Shown one piece after another: positions 1 through 6,954 of a stretch of DNA of 12,501 nucleotides. A program made the translations under genes and the position numbers. The notes under the pieces are model-generated. The model did no database searches. It was not told the origin of the DNA and saw only the letters and a program-made list of their open reading frames with translations. The DNA lies in contig CAZHGD010000208.1 in the NCBI GenBank assembly GCA_964531735.1, positions 1 to 12,501 of the forward strand. The letters run 5' to 3'. The stretch is from CAZHGD01 sp964531735. Its GTDB lineage: Bacteria > Armatimonadota > UBA10988. Within the stretch, counting starts at the first letter, position 1; each line of letters opens with the position of its first letter.

Positions 1-47
1 CTCTAGGACAGTGTACCCATCCACGAGCGCGGCACGCAAGGAAGGTC

Positions 48-90
48 GCCGTCGGCGCCTGGCGGGGAGTACGCGGCAGCGCCGACGCGG
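48..90. terminator. weak stem-loop downstream of the FAD oxidoreductase gene
   Basis: Positions 50-58 and 79-87 form a perfect 9-bp inverted repeat (CGTCGGCGC / GCGCCGACG) around a 20-nt loop. It lies just past the stop of the minus-strand FAD oxidoreductase gene. There is no T-run, so it is not a canonical intrinsic terminator, and a repeat like this can arise by chance in such GC-rich DNA. The rest of positions 1-107 shows no coding signal I can support. Confidence 0.2.
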
Positions 91-107
91 CGGGCGAGCG
101 GCGGGCG

Positions 108-1430
108 TCACGGCGCGATGATGCACTGCCGGTCGAGCAAGCCCTGGCGCAACTCGCCGTAGGGTACCGCGGCCAGATTCGGCAGGTTGGCGCCGATGGC
201 GAGGCACGCGGCCAGGCCGGCGGCCTGACCGGTGGCCATGCAGGTGGTCATCATGCGGATGGTGTCCATCAGGCACTCGTCGGCGCTGAGGCAACGACCG
301 CTGGCCAGCACGTTGTCGAACTCGTCGGGCACCAGGGCGCCGTACGGAATCGCCGAGAAGCCGCTGAGTGTGCTGCGCCTGGCCGGTGCAAAGCCTTGCT
401 TCTGGTTGGTGCTGTGGCTGCCATAGGTCCGCACGATCGGCGAGATGGGCTGCGGCGGCAGCTCGTCGGCGCACAGCAGCGCTTCGGTCAGCGGCGTCAC
501 GCCGCGGATGTGTCGGCCCGAGCGGACGCAGACCTGCTGCGCGGCGTTGACCGTGAAGCAGTGCTGGTAGCCGGGCATCTCGCGCTGCATGAAGTCGACA
601 ATCTCGAAGTTGCGCCGGCGCAGCTCGTGGTCCATACGCGTCATATCGGCCGAGTCGCAGCCGTCACCGTTGGCATAGCCGAAAGCCAACTGCACGATGC
701 CGGGATCGAGCTGATACGAATAGCCCAGGTGGTCCCAGCAGTGGTCCGGCACGGCGTCGGCGCCGAACAGCTCCTGGTAGCGCCGGTAGGCGACGTTCGG
801 ATCGTGGGGCGTGACGCCGCCGACCATGAAGAAGATCGACTTGTGCATGGTCTCGTCGGGTGGTGCCTGGTCGGTGCGACCGCCGGCGCGGTGGACCAAA
901 TGGGCATCGCCGCTGGCGTCGACGAACACCTGACCCTCGATGATGGCCGAGCCTTCGAGGCTGTCGACCACGATGCCGCGCACGCGCCGCCCCTCGCGCA
1001 CCACACCGTGGAAGTGCGAGTAGAACAGCTTCTCGACGCCGCTCTCGCTGAGCAGGTCGTGGTAGACGACGCGTAGATCCTCGGTCTTGGTGATCACCTT
1101 GTAGAGCAGCGGCCGGTCACCGATCGGCCGGAACTCGGGCATGGCGCAGCCGTCGTTGATTAGGAAGGACGCCGCGCCGCGTGCGTCCATGCGCCGGACC
1201 ACCTCCTCGGCCAGGCCACCGACCAACTGCTGCCCGTGCTCGCCGAAGCGGAACAGGATGGTGTTGCAGCCGTAGGTGCCGACGCCGCCGGGGTACCCGT
1301 ACTTCTCCACCAGCAGCGTCCGACAGCCACTGCGCGCCGCGGTGACGGCCGCGCCGATGCCGGCCGGCCCCGCCCCCACCACGACCACGTCGTAGCGGCC
1401 CCGTACCGGTAGCTCCGCGGTGTACCTCAT
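108..1430 (-). CDS. FAD-dependent oxidoreductase (FAD_oxidored family)
   Basis: This 440-residue protein is a predicted cytoplasmic flavoprotein dehydrogenase. The N-terminus has the Rossmann FAD-binding strand with GAGPAG at residues 19-24 and the ribose-binding acidic residue Glu42 at the end of the second strand (LLVEK). A DASGDA motif at about 171-176 and a C-terminal FAD-contacting segment (NVLASGR, then TCMATGQAAGLAA) complete the pattern of the FAD_oxidored (PF12831-like) family. No signal peptide is visible. It is the last gene of a minus-strand operon, 95 nt after a TIM-barrel isomerase and a Gfo/Idh/MocA protein, which suggests oxidation of a sugar or polyol derivative. The substrate cannot be read from the sequence. 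The ATG start has GGAG about 6 nt upstream (minus strand). The length is normal for the family. Confidence is high for the family and low for the reaction. Confidence 0.9.
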   Translation of the reverse strand: MRYTAELPVRGRYDVVVVGAGPAGIGAAVTAARSGCRTLLVEKYGYPGGVGTYGCNTILFRFGEHGQQLVGGLAEEVVRRMDARGAASFLINDGCAMPEFRPIGDRPLLYKVITKTEDLRVVYHDLLSESGVEKLFYSHFHGVVREGRRVRGIVVDSLEGSAIIEGQVFVDASGDAHLVHRAGGRTDQAPPDETMHKSIFFMVGGVTPHDPNVAYRRYQELFGADAVPDHCWDHLGYSYQLDPGIVQLAFGYANGDGCDSADMTRMDHELRRRNFEIVDFMQREMPGYQHCFTVNAAQQVCVRSGRHIRGVTPLTEALLCADELPPQPISPIVRTYGSHSTNQKQGFAPARRSTLSGFSAIPYGALVPDEFDNVLASGRCLSADECLMDTIRMMTTCMATGQAAGLAACLAIGANLPNLAAVPYGELRQGLLDRQCIIAP

Positions 1431-1468
1431 CCTGGCTCCAACTTGCTCGCCCGGCGGCTCCGGTGAGG

Positions 1469-1508
1469 CGCCTGGCCTGAACAGCGGGTCGGCCGTCCAG
1501 GCCAGGCG
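1469..1508. repeat. 11-bp inverted repeat between isomerase and FAD oxidoreductase genes
   Basis: CGCCTGGCCTG at 1469-1479 pairs perfectly with CAGGCCAGGCG at 1498-1508 across an 18-nt loop. It sits in the 95-nt gap inside the minus-strand operon. No T-tract follows it in the direction of transcription, so it is better read as an intercistronic hairpin (mRNA stability or partial attenuation) than as a terminator. That role is inference. Confidence 0.45.
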
Positions 1509-1525
1509 GCGCCGGCAGGTCTCGT

Positions 1526-2476
1526 CTACCGCCCGCTGACGATGTCCTCGAGGCGCTTGCTGTGCTCGGTCAGCGACAGGCTGCCGCCCTCGATGGTCAT
1601 CCAGCCGGCGTAGCCGACGTCATCCAGCGCGCGGCGCACCTTCGGCCAGTCGATGCTGCCGTCACGGATGTCCACGAACCGGCCCTCGTGCCCGTTCGGG
1701 TTCAGCTTGAAGTCCTTCACATGGCATTTGGCCAGCAGCGGACCCACCGCATGGATCCACTTCTGCGGCGGTGAGTACTTCACGTGGTTGGCCAGGTCGA
1801 GATAGGCCCTGACCCACGGGCTGTTGAACGATTTGACGAACCAGGCGAAGTGGCGCGGGTCGACGAACAGGTTGTTCCAGACGTTCTCGATGGCGATCAC
1901 CACGCCGCACTCCGCGGCAATGGGAATCAGGCGCTGGATCGCCGCGCGCGATTTGGCCACCGCGTCGTCATGCGCCGCGATGTACTCGGCATACGGCGCG
2001 TTGTCGCCCGGCACCACGCGGCGCAGGCGGCCGGTCTCGCCGTCGAACGAGACCATGAACTCCCACGGAGCCGGGATCGCCTTGGTGCCGATCCGGCACG
2101 GCACCAGCAGCACGGCATCGGCGCCGTAGCCCTGGCCGGCCTTCAGCGCGTCGGCGGTGACCTTGAAGCCCTGCTCGACCTCGTCGGCCTTGGGGCTGTT
2201 GAAGCTGGCCCAACCGCGCATGACGCTGTGGATCCGCAGCCCGAGCTTCTCGGCGGCCTCGCGGCCGCGCTTGGCGTCGTCAACGCTGACGATGCCCGCT
2301 TCGACGCCGTCGAATCCGGCGTCCTTGACCGGCTTGAGCACCGACTCCGTCGGCTTGCCGACGATCACGGCCTTGCGCAGGCGGTGCTTGTAGGCGGCCT
2401 CGGCGCCGCCCGCGCCGCGGGTCAGGGCCAGGGCCGCCAGGCCGGCGGTGGTCTGGAGAAAGGACCGTCGCTCCAT
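1526..2476 (-). CDS. Tat-exported sugar-phosphate isomerase/epimerase-like TIM-barrel protein
   Basis: This 316-residue protein belongs to the xylose isomerase-like TIM-barrel / AP endonuclease 2 superfamily, which holds sugar isomerases, hydroxypyruvate isomerases, inosose dehydratases and epimerases. The N-terminus is a twin-arginine signal: RRSFLQT at residues 3-9, then an Ala/Leu-rich stretch ending in AEA near residue 27. Likely metal and catalytic residues sit at the expected strand ends: Glu197 in IAIENVW, Asp227 and His231 in YLDLANH, His252 in KCHVKDF and Glu296 in MTIEGG. The ATG start has AGGAG 9 nt upstream, and that site overlaps the stop of the upstream Gfo/Idh/MocA gene, leaving a gap of only 6 nt. 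This indicates co-transcription and probably translational coupling. The substrate is unknown. It probably acts outside the cytoplasm together with its exported neighbour. Confidence 0.88.
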   Translation of the reverse strand: MERRSFLQTTAGLAALALTRGAGGAEAAYKHRLRKAVIVGKPTESVLKPVKDAGFDGVEAGIVSVDDAKRGREAAEKLGLRIHSVMRGWASFNSPKADEVEQGFKVTADALKAGQGYGADAVLLVPCRIGTKAIPAPWEFMVSFDGETGRLRRVVPGDNAPYAEYIAAHDDAVAKSRAAIQRLIPIAAECGVVIAIENVWNNLFVDPRHFAWFVKSFNSPWVRAYLDLANHVKYSPPQKWIHAVGPLLAKCHVKDFKLNPNGHEGRFVDIRDGSIDWPKVRRALDDVGYAGWMTIEGGSLSLTEHSKRLEDIVSGR

Positions 2477-2482
2477 GGTGAG

Positions 2483-3640
2483 CTACTCCTTCGGCAGCGG
2501 CGAGAAGGGCTGCTGGTCTTTGACGAGTTCCTCGAAGGTCACCCGGCGCTTCTCGTCGAGCGCCTTGCGGATGATCAGCCCGATGTACGACGCGGCGATG
2601 CCGTTGTCGAAGCCGCAGTTGACCGCCTCGGGCTTCTTCGCGCGCACGGCCTCGAAGAAGTTGCGCAGGTGCTCCGGCGTGTCGCCCACCGCGCCTTGGC
2701 CCTGGATCGGCTCCTTGCCGCGCAGGCGGATGGTGGCCGGCATCAGGTCGAGACCGCCCAGCGTGCCGACGAACCGCGCGCCCATGGCACCGAAGCCCGG
2801 CGGGTCGATCCAGCCGTGCGTGTAGTGGATCACCGGCCCGCCTTCATACTCGAGAATGGCCGAGTAGAAATCGTGTACGTTGCGCGCCTTGTTCTGCGGC
2901 TCGACCACGTTCACGCGGCCGACGGCATAGCAGGCGATGGGGTGCTTCTGGGTCACCCAGTACATCAGGTTGAACTCGTGAACCGCCTGCTCCAGCATCC
3001 AGTCGCCGGACAGCGCGCGGTCGTTGAACCAGCGGCCCAGGCTGCCCCACTGGTTGTGGCGGTGGAAGCGGCCCTCGATCAGTTCGCCGATGGCGCCTTG
3101 CTGGACCTGCTTGACCACATCGGCGCGCGCCTGATGCGAGGCCCACTGGCAGCCGATCTGCAAGACCACGCCGGGCGCCTTGCGGCGCGCTTCCTGGAGC
3201 GCGCGCACTTCGGTGGTGGTGATGGCGATGGGCTTCTCGCCGTAGAAGTTCCGGCCGGCGGCGAGGCAGTCGATGAACATCCGCGCGTGCCAGAAGCACG
3301 GCGTGGCGATCACCACCGCGTCGAGATCGTCGCGCTGGAGCAGCTTGCGGTAGGCGTACGGGCTGTCGCCGAGTCCCTCGGGCCGCTTGCCCTTGCCCTT
3401 CTCCACCGCGTTCAGGGCGCGGTCGAGGTTGCCCTTGTCGGTATCGCAGATGACCGCGATGTCGATGTCCTTGAACCCGATGACCGTGTTCAGCAGACCG
3501 TTGCCGCGGCCACCGACACCAATGAAGCCGACGCGCAGCGGCTTGGCTTCCTGGGCGGCCAGCGACGAAGCGGCCAGCCCCGCGGCCACGCCCGCCGCAC
3601 CCAGTTTCACGAAGTCGCGCCGAGACCAATCCTCAGCCAT
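2483..3640 (-). CDS. Tat-exported Gfo/Idh/MocA family NAD(P)-dependent oxidoreductase
   Basis: This 385-residue protein has the standard two-domain layout of the glucose-fructose oxidoreductase / inositol dehydrogenase / MocA family. A twin-arginine motif, SRRDFVK at residues 6-12, leads into a hydrophobic Ala/Gly stretch ending at about Ala29 (SLAAQ). The Rossmann fold follows, with GVGGRG at 41-46 in VGFIGVGGRG. The family's EKP motif, with the conserved lysine, is at 135-137 (YGEKPI). The C-terminal alpha/beta domain begins near residue 155. Exported family members such as Zymomonas GFOR carry tightly bound NADP across the membrane, and Tat export of the folded holoenzyme fits that precedent. 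It is the promoter-proximal gene of the operon, and its ATG has GGAGAG 6 nt upstream. The substrate is not determinable; a sugar or polyol is likely. Confidence 0.9.
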   Translation of the reverse strand: MAEDWSRRDFVKLGAAGVAAGLAASSLAAQEAKPLRVGFIGVGGRGNGLLNTVIGFKDIDIAVICDTDKGNLDRALNAVEKGKGKRPEGLGDSPYAYRKLLQRDDLDAVVIATPCFWHARMFIDCLAAGRNFYGEKPIAITTTEVRALQEARRKAPGVVLQIGCQWASHQARADVVKQVQQGAIGELIEGRFHRHNQWGSLGRWFNDRALSGDWMLEQAVHEFNLMYWVTQKHPIACYAVGRVNVVEPQNKARNVHDFYSAILEYEGGPVIHYTHGWIDPPGFGAMGARFVGTLGGLDLMPATIRLRGKEPIQGQGAVGDTPEHLRNFFEAVRAKKPEAVNCGFDNGIAASYIGLIIRKALDEKRRVTFEELVKDQQPFSPLPKE

Positions 3641-3753
3641 GTTACTCTCCGCCGTTCGTGCCGACCTGCCTCGGGGCAGCGGACGCGGCCACTACCGCCC
3701 ACCTTACGACACGGCCGGGCGTATTCCTGTCGGACCCGTGGAACGCGTCGCTG

Positions 3754-3771
3754 GCCGCTGGTACCAGCGGC
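3754..3771. promoter_or_regulatory. perfect 18-bp palindrome, candidate operator
   Basis: GCCGCTGGTACCAGCGGC is its own reverse complement with no spacer. It lies about 115 nt upstream of the Gfo/Idh/MocA start and about 195 nt upstream of the rubrerythrin start. A dimeric repressor site for the sugar operon is plausible. No regulator gene is in the window and I do not recognise the site as belonging to a known family. Confidence 0.4.
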
Positions 3772-3942
3772 ACCGGGTTGCCCTCGCCGCATCGTCCTGA
3801 GCAGGTCGGGGCGGGCACGCCACCGCGCCACGGCTCAGGCGGCTCGCGGTGATGCGTCGGGTGCGGCGACACGCCGTCGCGGCGGTCCGGCCCGGCTACC
3901 GGCATCGCCGAACCGCGCTGGACGAACGGCGGCGCCATCGCT

Positions 3943-3961
3943 TACATTAACCGGAGAGGAG
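3943..3961 (+). promoter_or_regulatory. possible -10 hexamer and strong Shine-Dalgarno of the rubrerythrin gene
   Basis: TACATT at 3943-3948 stands out as AT-rich in a GC-rich context, with a poor -35 candidate TGGACG at 3919-3924 (18-nt spacer). GGAGAGGAG at 3953-3961 is an excellent ribosome-binding site ending 5 nt before ATG 3967. If TACATT is a true -10, transcription would begin almost at the Shine-Dalgarno, so the promoter call is weak while the ribosome-binding site is firm. Confidence 0.4.
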
Positions 3962-3966
3962 TATCG

Positions 3967-4518
3967 ATGAAGACCTACATCTGTTCAGTCTGTGGCCACA
4001 CCGTCACCGCCGACGCGCCGCCGGACGAATGCCCGCAGTGCGGCGCCAGTGCGGACAAGTTCGTCATCAAAGCCGAGGGCAGCACCCGCGCGTGGGCCGA
4101 CGAGCATCGTATCGGCGTGGCGCAAGGGCTGGATGCCGAGGTGGTGCAGGGCCTGCGTGACAACTTCATGGGCGAGTGCACCGAGGTCGGCATGTACCTG
4201 GCCATGGCCCGACAGGCCGATCGCGAAGGCTATCCGGAAGTCGCCGAGGCGTACAAGCGCATCGCGTTTGAGGAGGCCGACCACGCGTCGCGCTTTGCCG
4301 AGCTGCTCGGTGAAGTGGTCTGCGCCGACACCAAGCAGAACCTGACGCTGCGCGCCGACGCCGAGTGCGGCGCCACCGAGGGCAAGCTCAAGCTGGCCAA
4401 GCGCGCCAAGGAACTGGGCTACGACGCCGTCCATGACACGGTACACGAGATGTGCAAGGACGAAGCCCGCCACGGGCGCGCGTTCGAGGGCCTGCTGAAC
4501 CGCTACTTCGGCGGCTAG
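3967..4518 (+). CDS. rbr: reverse-type rubrerythrin (rubredoxin domain N-terminal), peroxide reductase
   Basis: This 183-residue cytoplasmic non-haem iron protein is predicted to reduce hydrogen peroxide to water with electrons passed through its rubredoxin centre. Unlike classical rubrerythrin, the FeCys4 domain comes first: CSVCG (Cys6, Cys9) and CPQCG (Cys22, Cys25). A four-helix ferritin-like diiron domain follows from about residue 60 to 180. Candidate diiron ligands are Glu70/Glu73 (GECTEVGMY), Glu102/103 with His106 (FEEADHA), Glu138 and Glu166 with His169 (KDEARH). This order matches the reverse rubrerythrins (rubperoxins) of clostridia, often annotated NADH peroxidase. The strong GGAGAGGAG site fixes the ATG start. 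A flavin reductase-rubredoxin fusion begins 34 nt downstream and is the likely electron donor. The protein points to an anaerobic or microaerophilic host. Confidence 0.92.
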   Translation: MKTYICSVCGHTVTADAPPDECPQCGASADKFVIKAEGSTRAWADEHRIGVAQGLDAEVVQGLRDNFMGECTEVGMYLAMARQADREGYPEVAEAYKRIAFEEADHASRFAELLGEVVCADTKQNLTLRADAECGATEGKLKLAKRAKELGYDAVHDTVHEMCKDEARHGRAFEGLLNRYFGG

Positions 4519-4530
4519 CTCACCGTCCGC

Positions 4531-4552
4531 CCCCTGGGGACAGGAGACCTGT
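4531..4552 (+). promoter_or_regulatory. small competing hairpins over the hrb ribosome-binding site
   Basis: ACAGG-AGA-CCTGT at 4540-4552 is a 5-bp hairpin ending exactly before the ATG at 4553 and enclosing most of the Shine-Dalgarno AGGAG (4542-4546). CCTG (4533-4536) can instead pair with CAGG (4541-4544). The two pairings exclude each other. A role in tuning translation is inference, since such short stems can occur by chance. Confidence 0.3.
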
Positions 4553-5254
4553 ATGGACGCCCCTATCAATCCCAAGGCGCTGTGGGACATCAGCTACGGT
4601 CTGTACATCGTCACCGCGGCTGCTGGCGGCCGGCTCAACGGACAGATCGCCAACACGGTCTTCCAGGTCAGCGCCGAGCCCCCCAGGGTGGCGGTGAGCC
4701 TCAACAAGCTGAACCTCACCCATGAGTACATCGCGCAGAGCGGGCTCCTGGCCCTCTCCACGCTCGAAGAGCAGGTGTCGATGAACCTCATCGGGCTGTT
4801 CGGCTTCAAGTCGGGCCGCGAAGTGGACAAGCTGGGCCAGGCGGCCCACGTCCTGGGCGCCAACGGCTGTCCCATCGTGACCGAAGGCGCGCTGTCGGTC
4901 GTGGAAGCGCGGGTGGTGGCCAGCGCCGACGGCGGCACGCACACGGTGTTCATCGCCGAGGTGACGCGCGCGGAGGTGCTCAAGCAAGGTCCGCCGCTCA
5001 CCTACGCCTACTACCAGACGGTGAAGAAGGGCCACGCCTCGCAGAACGCGCCCACCTACAAGGGCGTGACGGCCCCGGTCAAGGAGGCGCCGCCCGGGCG
5101 GTACGAGTGCCCGACCTGCGGCTGGGTCTACGATCCCGCCGAGGGCGACGCGGAGGCCGGCATCCCGCCGGGCACCGCGTTCGACGAGCTGCCCGCCGAC
5201 TGGTGCTGCCCGGTGTGTGGCGCGGCCAAGGCCGAGTTCACCGCAGCGTCCTGA
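4553..5254 (+). CDS. hrb: flavin reductase-rubredoxin fusion (high-molecular-weight rubredoxin type)
   Basis: This 233-residue two-domain electron carrier resembles high-molecular-weight rubredoxin (Hrb) of acetogens. Residues about 8-165 form an FMN-binding flavin-reductase-like split barrel, with the family pattern ANTVFQVSAEPPRVAVSLNK at 33-52. After a short linker, residues about 183-230 are a complete rubredoxin with CPTCG (Cys186, Cys189) and CPVCG (Cys219, Cys222) and the usual WVYDP and acidic segment between them. Cys218 in WCCPVCG is an extra cysteine beside the iron ligand. In Moorella, Hrb passes NADH electrons to a flavodiiron protein. Here its only partner in the window is the rubrerythrin 34 nt upstream, so reduction of that enzyme is the likely job. 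The AGGAG site 6 nt before the ATG supports the start. Confidence 0.9.
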   Translation: MDAPINPKALWDISYGLYIVTAAAGGRLNGQIANTVFQVSAEPPRVAVSLNKLNLTHEYIAQSGLLALSTLEEQVSMNLIGLFGFKSGREVDKLGQAAHVLGANGCPIVTEGALSVVEARVVASADGGTHTVFIAEVTRAEVLKQGPPLTYAYYQTVKKGHASQNAPTYKGVTAPVKEAPPGRYECPTCGWVYDPAEGDAEAGIPPGTAFDELPADWCCPVCGAAKAEFTAAS

Positions 5255-5312
5255 GCCGCCGACCGCCAGCGAGGCCGACAACCAGGCGATAACCAGGGAC
5301 GTCACCCAGATT

Positions 5313-5343
5313 CCGGCGCCAAGCGGCGCCGCTCCGTAGCGGC
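5313..5343. terminator. candidate bidirectional hairpin between convergent hrb and fetB
   Basis: CGGCGCC (5314-5320), a four-base AAGC loop and GGCGCCG (5325-5331) form a tight 7-bp GC stem. An alternative 5-bp stem GCCGC/GCGGC (5328-5332 with 5339-5343) overlaps it. It lies between the 3' ends of convergent genes (5254 and 5370), where a shared terminator would be expected. There is no T-run on either strand, so this is not a canonical intrinsic terminator. Confidence 0.35.
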
Positions 5344-5369
5344 CGTGCCGGCGGCTCCGCGTGGCGTCG

Positions 5370-6176
5370 CTAGTGGGCGGCCGGGCCGCTGAGCAGTAGC
5401 GCGGTGCGTAACTGCAGGCGGGCGGTGAAGTAGCGCCGATAGAGCAGGCTGGTCACCACGATGGCGGTGGCGGCCGAGACGAAGGTGAGGGCGTAGAAGA
5501 TCATCACCTGGTAGCGCACGGCGGTGACCGGCGAGGCGCCACCGAGCATCTGCCCGGTCATCATGCCCGGCAGATGCACCAGGCCCACCGACATGAGGCT
5601 GTTCACCGCGGGGATCAGGCTGGCGCGGATGGTCGCCCGGACCGCTTCGGCCGTGGCCTGGCGGGGATCGGCGCCCAGTGCCAGCAACGCCTCGATGGAC
5701 TGTCGGCGCAGCTTCAGCTCGGCGCTGAGGCGCTCGGCGGCCAGCGATGACCCGTTCATCGCGTTGCCCACCACCATGCCGGCCAGCGGGATCAGGTAGC
5801 GCGCGTCATACCACGGCCGCACCCTCACGATGACGATGGTCGCGTAGAGCAAGGTCAGCGCCGAGGTGGCGAAGATGGCCAGCGTGGTGCTGCCGAACAT
5901 GCCCGGCAACCGCACGCTCTGCCGGCTCAACGCGGTCTGGCCGCCGGCGGTGATCATCACGGCCAGGACCAGCAGCGTCACCGGCAGCGCGTTCAGCTCG
6001 AACACGTAGCGCAGCACGTAACCCACCAGCACGAGCTGGCCGACACAGCGCAAGCCGCCGATGAGCAGGTCACGGTGCAGGCCGAGCTGCCACTTGAGCG
6101 ACAGCGCCGCCGGCAGGATCAGGAACAGTGCGGCGCAGGCCAGCCCGCCGTAGCTCGGCTCCACGGGGTGGTTCAT
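5370..6176 (-). CDS. fetB: FetB-type iron export ABC transporter permease (UPF0014)
   Basis: This 268-residue integral membrane protein has about six to seven hydrophobic segments and closely follows the E. coli FetB (YbbM) pattern. Landmarks are KWQLGLHRDLLIGGLR at 28-43, IPLAGMVVGNAMNGSSLA at 129-146, the cytoplasmic coupling region LLALGADPRQATAEAVR at about 164-180, and VGLVHLPGMMTGQMLGG at 197-213. In E. coli, FetAB is linked to iron export and resistance to peroxide stress. The reading frame stays open upstream, but the ATG at 6176 is chosen because it matches the family N-terminus, has GGGAG about 8 nt upstream, and overlaps the fetA stop as ATGA. That overlap implies translational coupling. 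It is the last gene of its operon and converges on the rubrerythrin operon. The family call is firm; the transported metal is inferred from family knowledge. Confidence 0.92.
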   Translation of the reverse strand: MNHPVEPSYGGLACAALFLILPAALSLKWQLGLHRDLLIGGLRCVGQLVLVGYVLRYVFELNALPVTLLVLAVMITAGGQTALSRQSVRLPGMFGSTTLAIFATSALTLLYATIVIVRVRPWYDARYLIPLAGMVVGNAMNGSSLAAERLSAELKLRRQSIEALLALGADPRQATAEAVRATIRASLIPAVNSLMSVGLVHLPGMMTGQMLGGASPVTAVRYQVMIFYALTFVSAATAIVVTSLLYRRYFTARLQLRTALLLSGPAAH

Positions 6177-6919
6177 GCCACCACTCCCAGTTCGCCTTGC
6201 AGGTACCGCCGGCACCATTCGTTGCCGTCGGCAAAGAACTCGGCGGCCGACTGCACCGCCAGCACTTGCCCGGCCACCAGCAGCAGCACCCGATCGGCCA
6301 TGGCTCGAGCGTGCTCCAACTGGTGGGTGACCATCACGCAGGTCAGGCCCAGCTCGCCGGTCAGGGCCTTCAGGTTGGCGAGGAACTGCACCGAGGTGTT
6401 CGGGTCGAGGCTGGCGGTCGGCTCGTCCAGCAGCACCGCCTGCGGCCGCAAGACCAGCGCCCGGGCAAAGGCCACGCGCTGCTGCTCGCCGCCCGACAGC
6501 GTGGCCGCGGTCCGGTCGAGCACCCCGCCGTTCAGGCCGACGCCCGACAGCAGGCGCGCGAACCACGCCTCGTCCGCCTGCGCGGCCCGTCCGTCGCGCA
6601 GGCGCAACGGCGCCATCAAGTTGTCGCGCACGGTGCCGTCGAGCAGCGAGGGTAGTTGGAACAGCATCGCCACGGTGCGGCGCAGCGCGATGACATCCCA
6701 CTGGTCGACGTGGCGGCCGGCCACCGCCACCCGCCCGGTGCTCGGGCTGTCCAGCGCGTTGAGCAGGCGCAGCAGCGTGCTCTTGCCGGAACCGCTCGGG
6801 CCCAGGATGGCCAGTGACTCGCCGGGCTCAACGGCGAACGAGATGCCCCGCAGTACCTCCGTCGGCGCGCCGTCGAAGCGTTTGGTCACGTTCTCGATGT
6901 CGAAGAGCGGAGCCGACAT
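6173..6919 (-). CDS. fetA: FetA-type ABC transporter ATP-binding protein
   Basis: This 248-residue ABC ATPase is the partner of the FetB permease that overlaps it by 4 nt. All nucleotide-binding motifs are present: Walker A GPSGSGKS at 40-47, Q-loop Gln88 (LFQLPS), signature LSGGEQQ at 141-147, Walker B AVLLDE at 161-166, D-loop SLD at 170-172 and H-loop His199 (VTHQ). It should drive ATP-dependent metal export at the inner membrane. The frame is open further upstream into the phosphomutase gene, but the ATG at 6919 starts the normal ABC fold directly and has AAGG about 5 nt upstream. It begins 35 nt after the phosphomutase stop, so it is probably co-transcribed with it. Without the adjacent FetB it could only be called a generic importer/exporter ATPase; the neighbour decides the name. 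Confidence 0.9.
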   Translation of the reverse strand: MSAPLFDIENVTKRFDGAPTEVLRGISFAVEPGESLAILGPSGSGKSTLLRLLNALDSPSTGRVAVAGRHVDQWDVIALRRTVAMLFQLPSLLDGTVRDNLMAPLRLRDGRAAQADEAWFARLLSGVGLNGGVLDRTAATLSGGEQQRVAFARALVLRPQAVLLDEPTASLDPNTSVQFLANLKALTGELGLTCVMVTHQLEHARAMADRVLLLVAGQVLAVQSAAEFFADGNEWCRRYLQGELGVVA

Positions 6920-6954
6920 GGACCACCTTGGCCGTTGGGGCGAGGTCTGCCGCG

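Larger units (their letters stand above)
3641..3966. other. 326-bp divergent intergenic region
   Basis: This is the shared upstream region of the minus-strand sugar-oxidation operon and the plus-strand rubrerythrin operon. It contains a perfect 18-bp palindrome (3754-3771), a 7-bp inverted repeat CCTGAGC/GCTCAGG (3796-3802 and 3833-3839) and a small hairpin CGGCG-aca-CGCCG (3864-3876). Short open frames here lack ribosome-binding sites. I see no convincing promoter for the minus-strand operon and no recognisable riboswitch. Confidence 0.6.

Noticed and set aside
3796..3839. CCTGAGC/GCTCAGG inverted repeat considered as part of a riboswitch or attenuator
   Set aside because: It has only 7 pairs over a 30-nt loop and no conserved riboswitch core that I can recognise. 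It is noted only as part of the intergenic description.
3658..3852. Short plus-strand open frame in the divergent intergenic region
   Set aside because: It starts with GTG and has no ribosome-binding site, and its composition is random-like; the region is better read as regulatory DNA.
3943..3966. PerR/Fur-type operator in front of the rubrerythrin gene
   Set aside because: TTACATTAA is AT-rich but does not form the expected inverted repeat of a PerR or Fur box.
1784..3970. Long plus-strand open frame (728 codons) antisense to the isomerase and Gfo/Idh/MocA genes
   Set aside because: It lies opposite two well-supported genes, has a low-complexity Arg/Ala/Leu/His/Asp-rich composition with no recognisable domain, and runs into the rubrerythrin start. 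It is an expected by-product of high GC.
6176..6701. Upstream extension of the fetB frame through fetA
   Set aside because: The extra 175 residues are Arg/Ala/Gly-rich and read through fetA in another frame; FetB family homology and a ribosome-binding site begin at the ATG at 6176.
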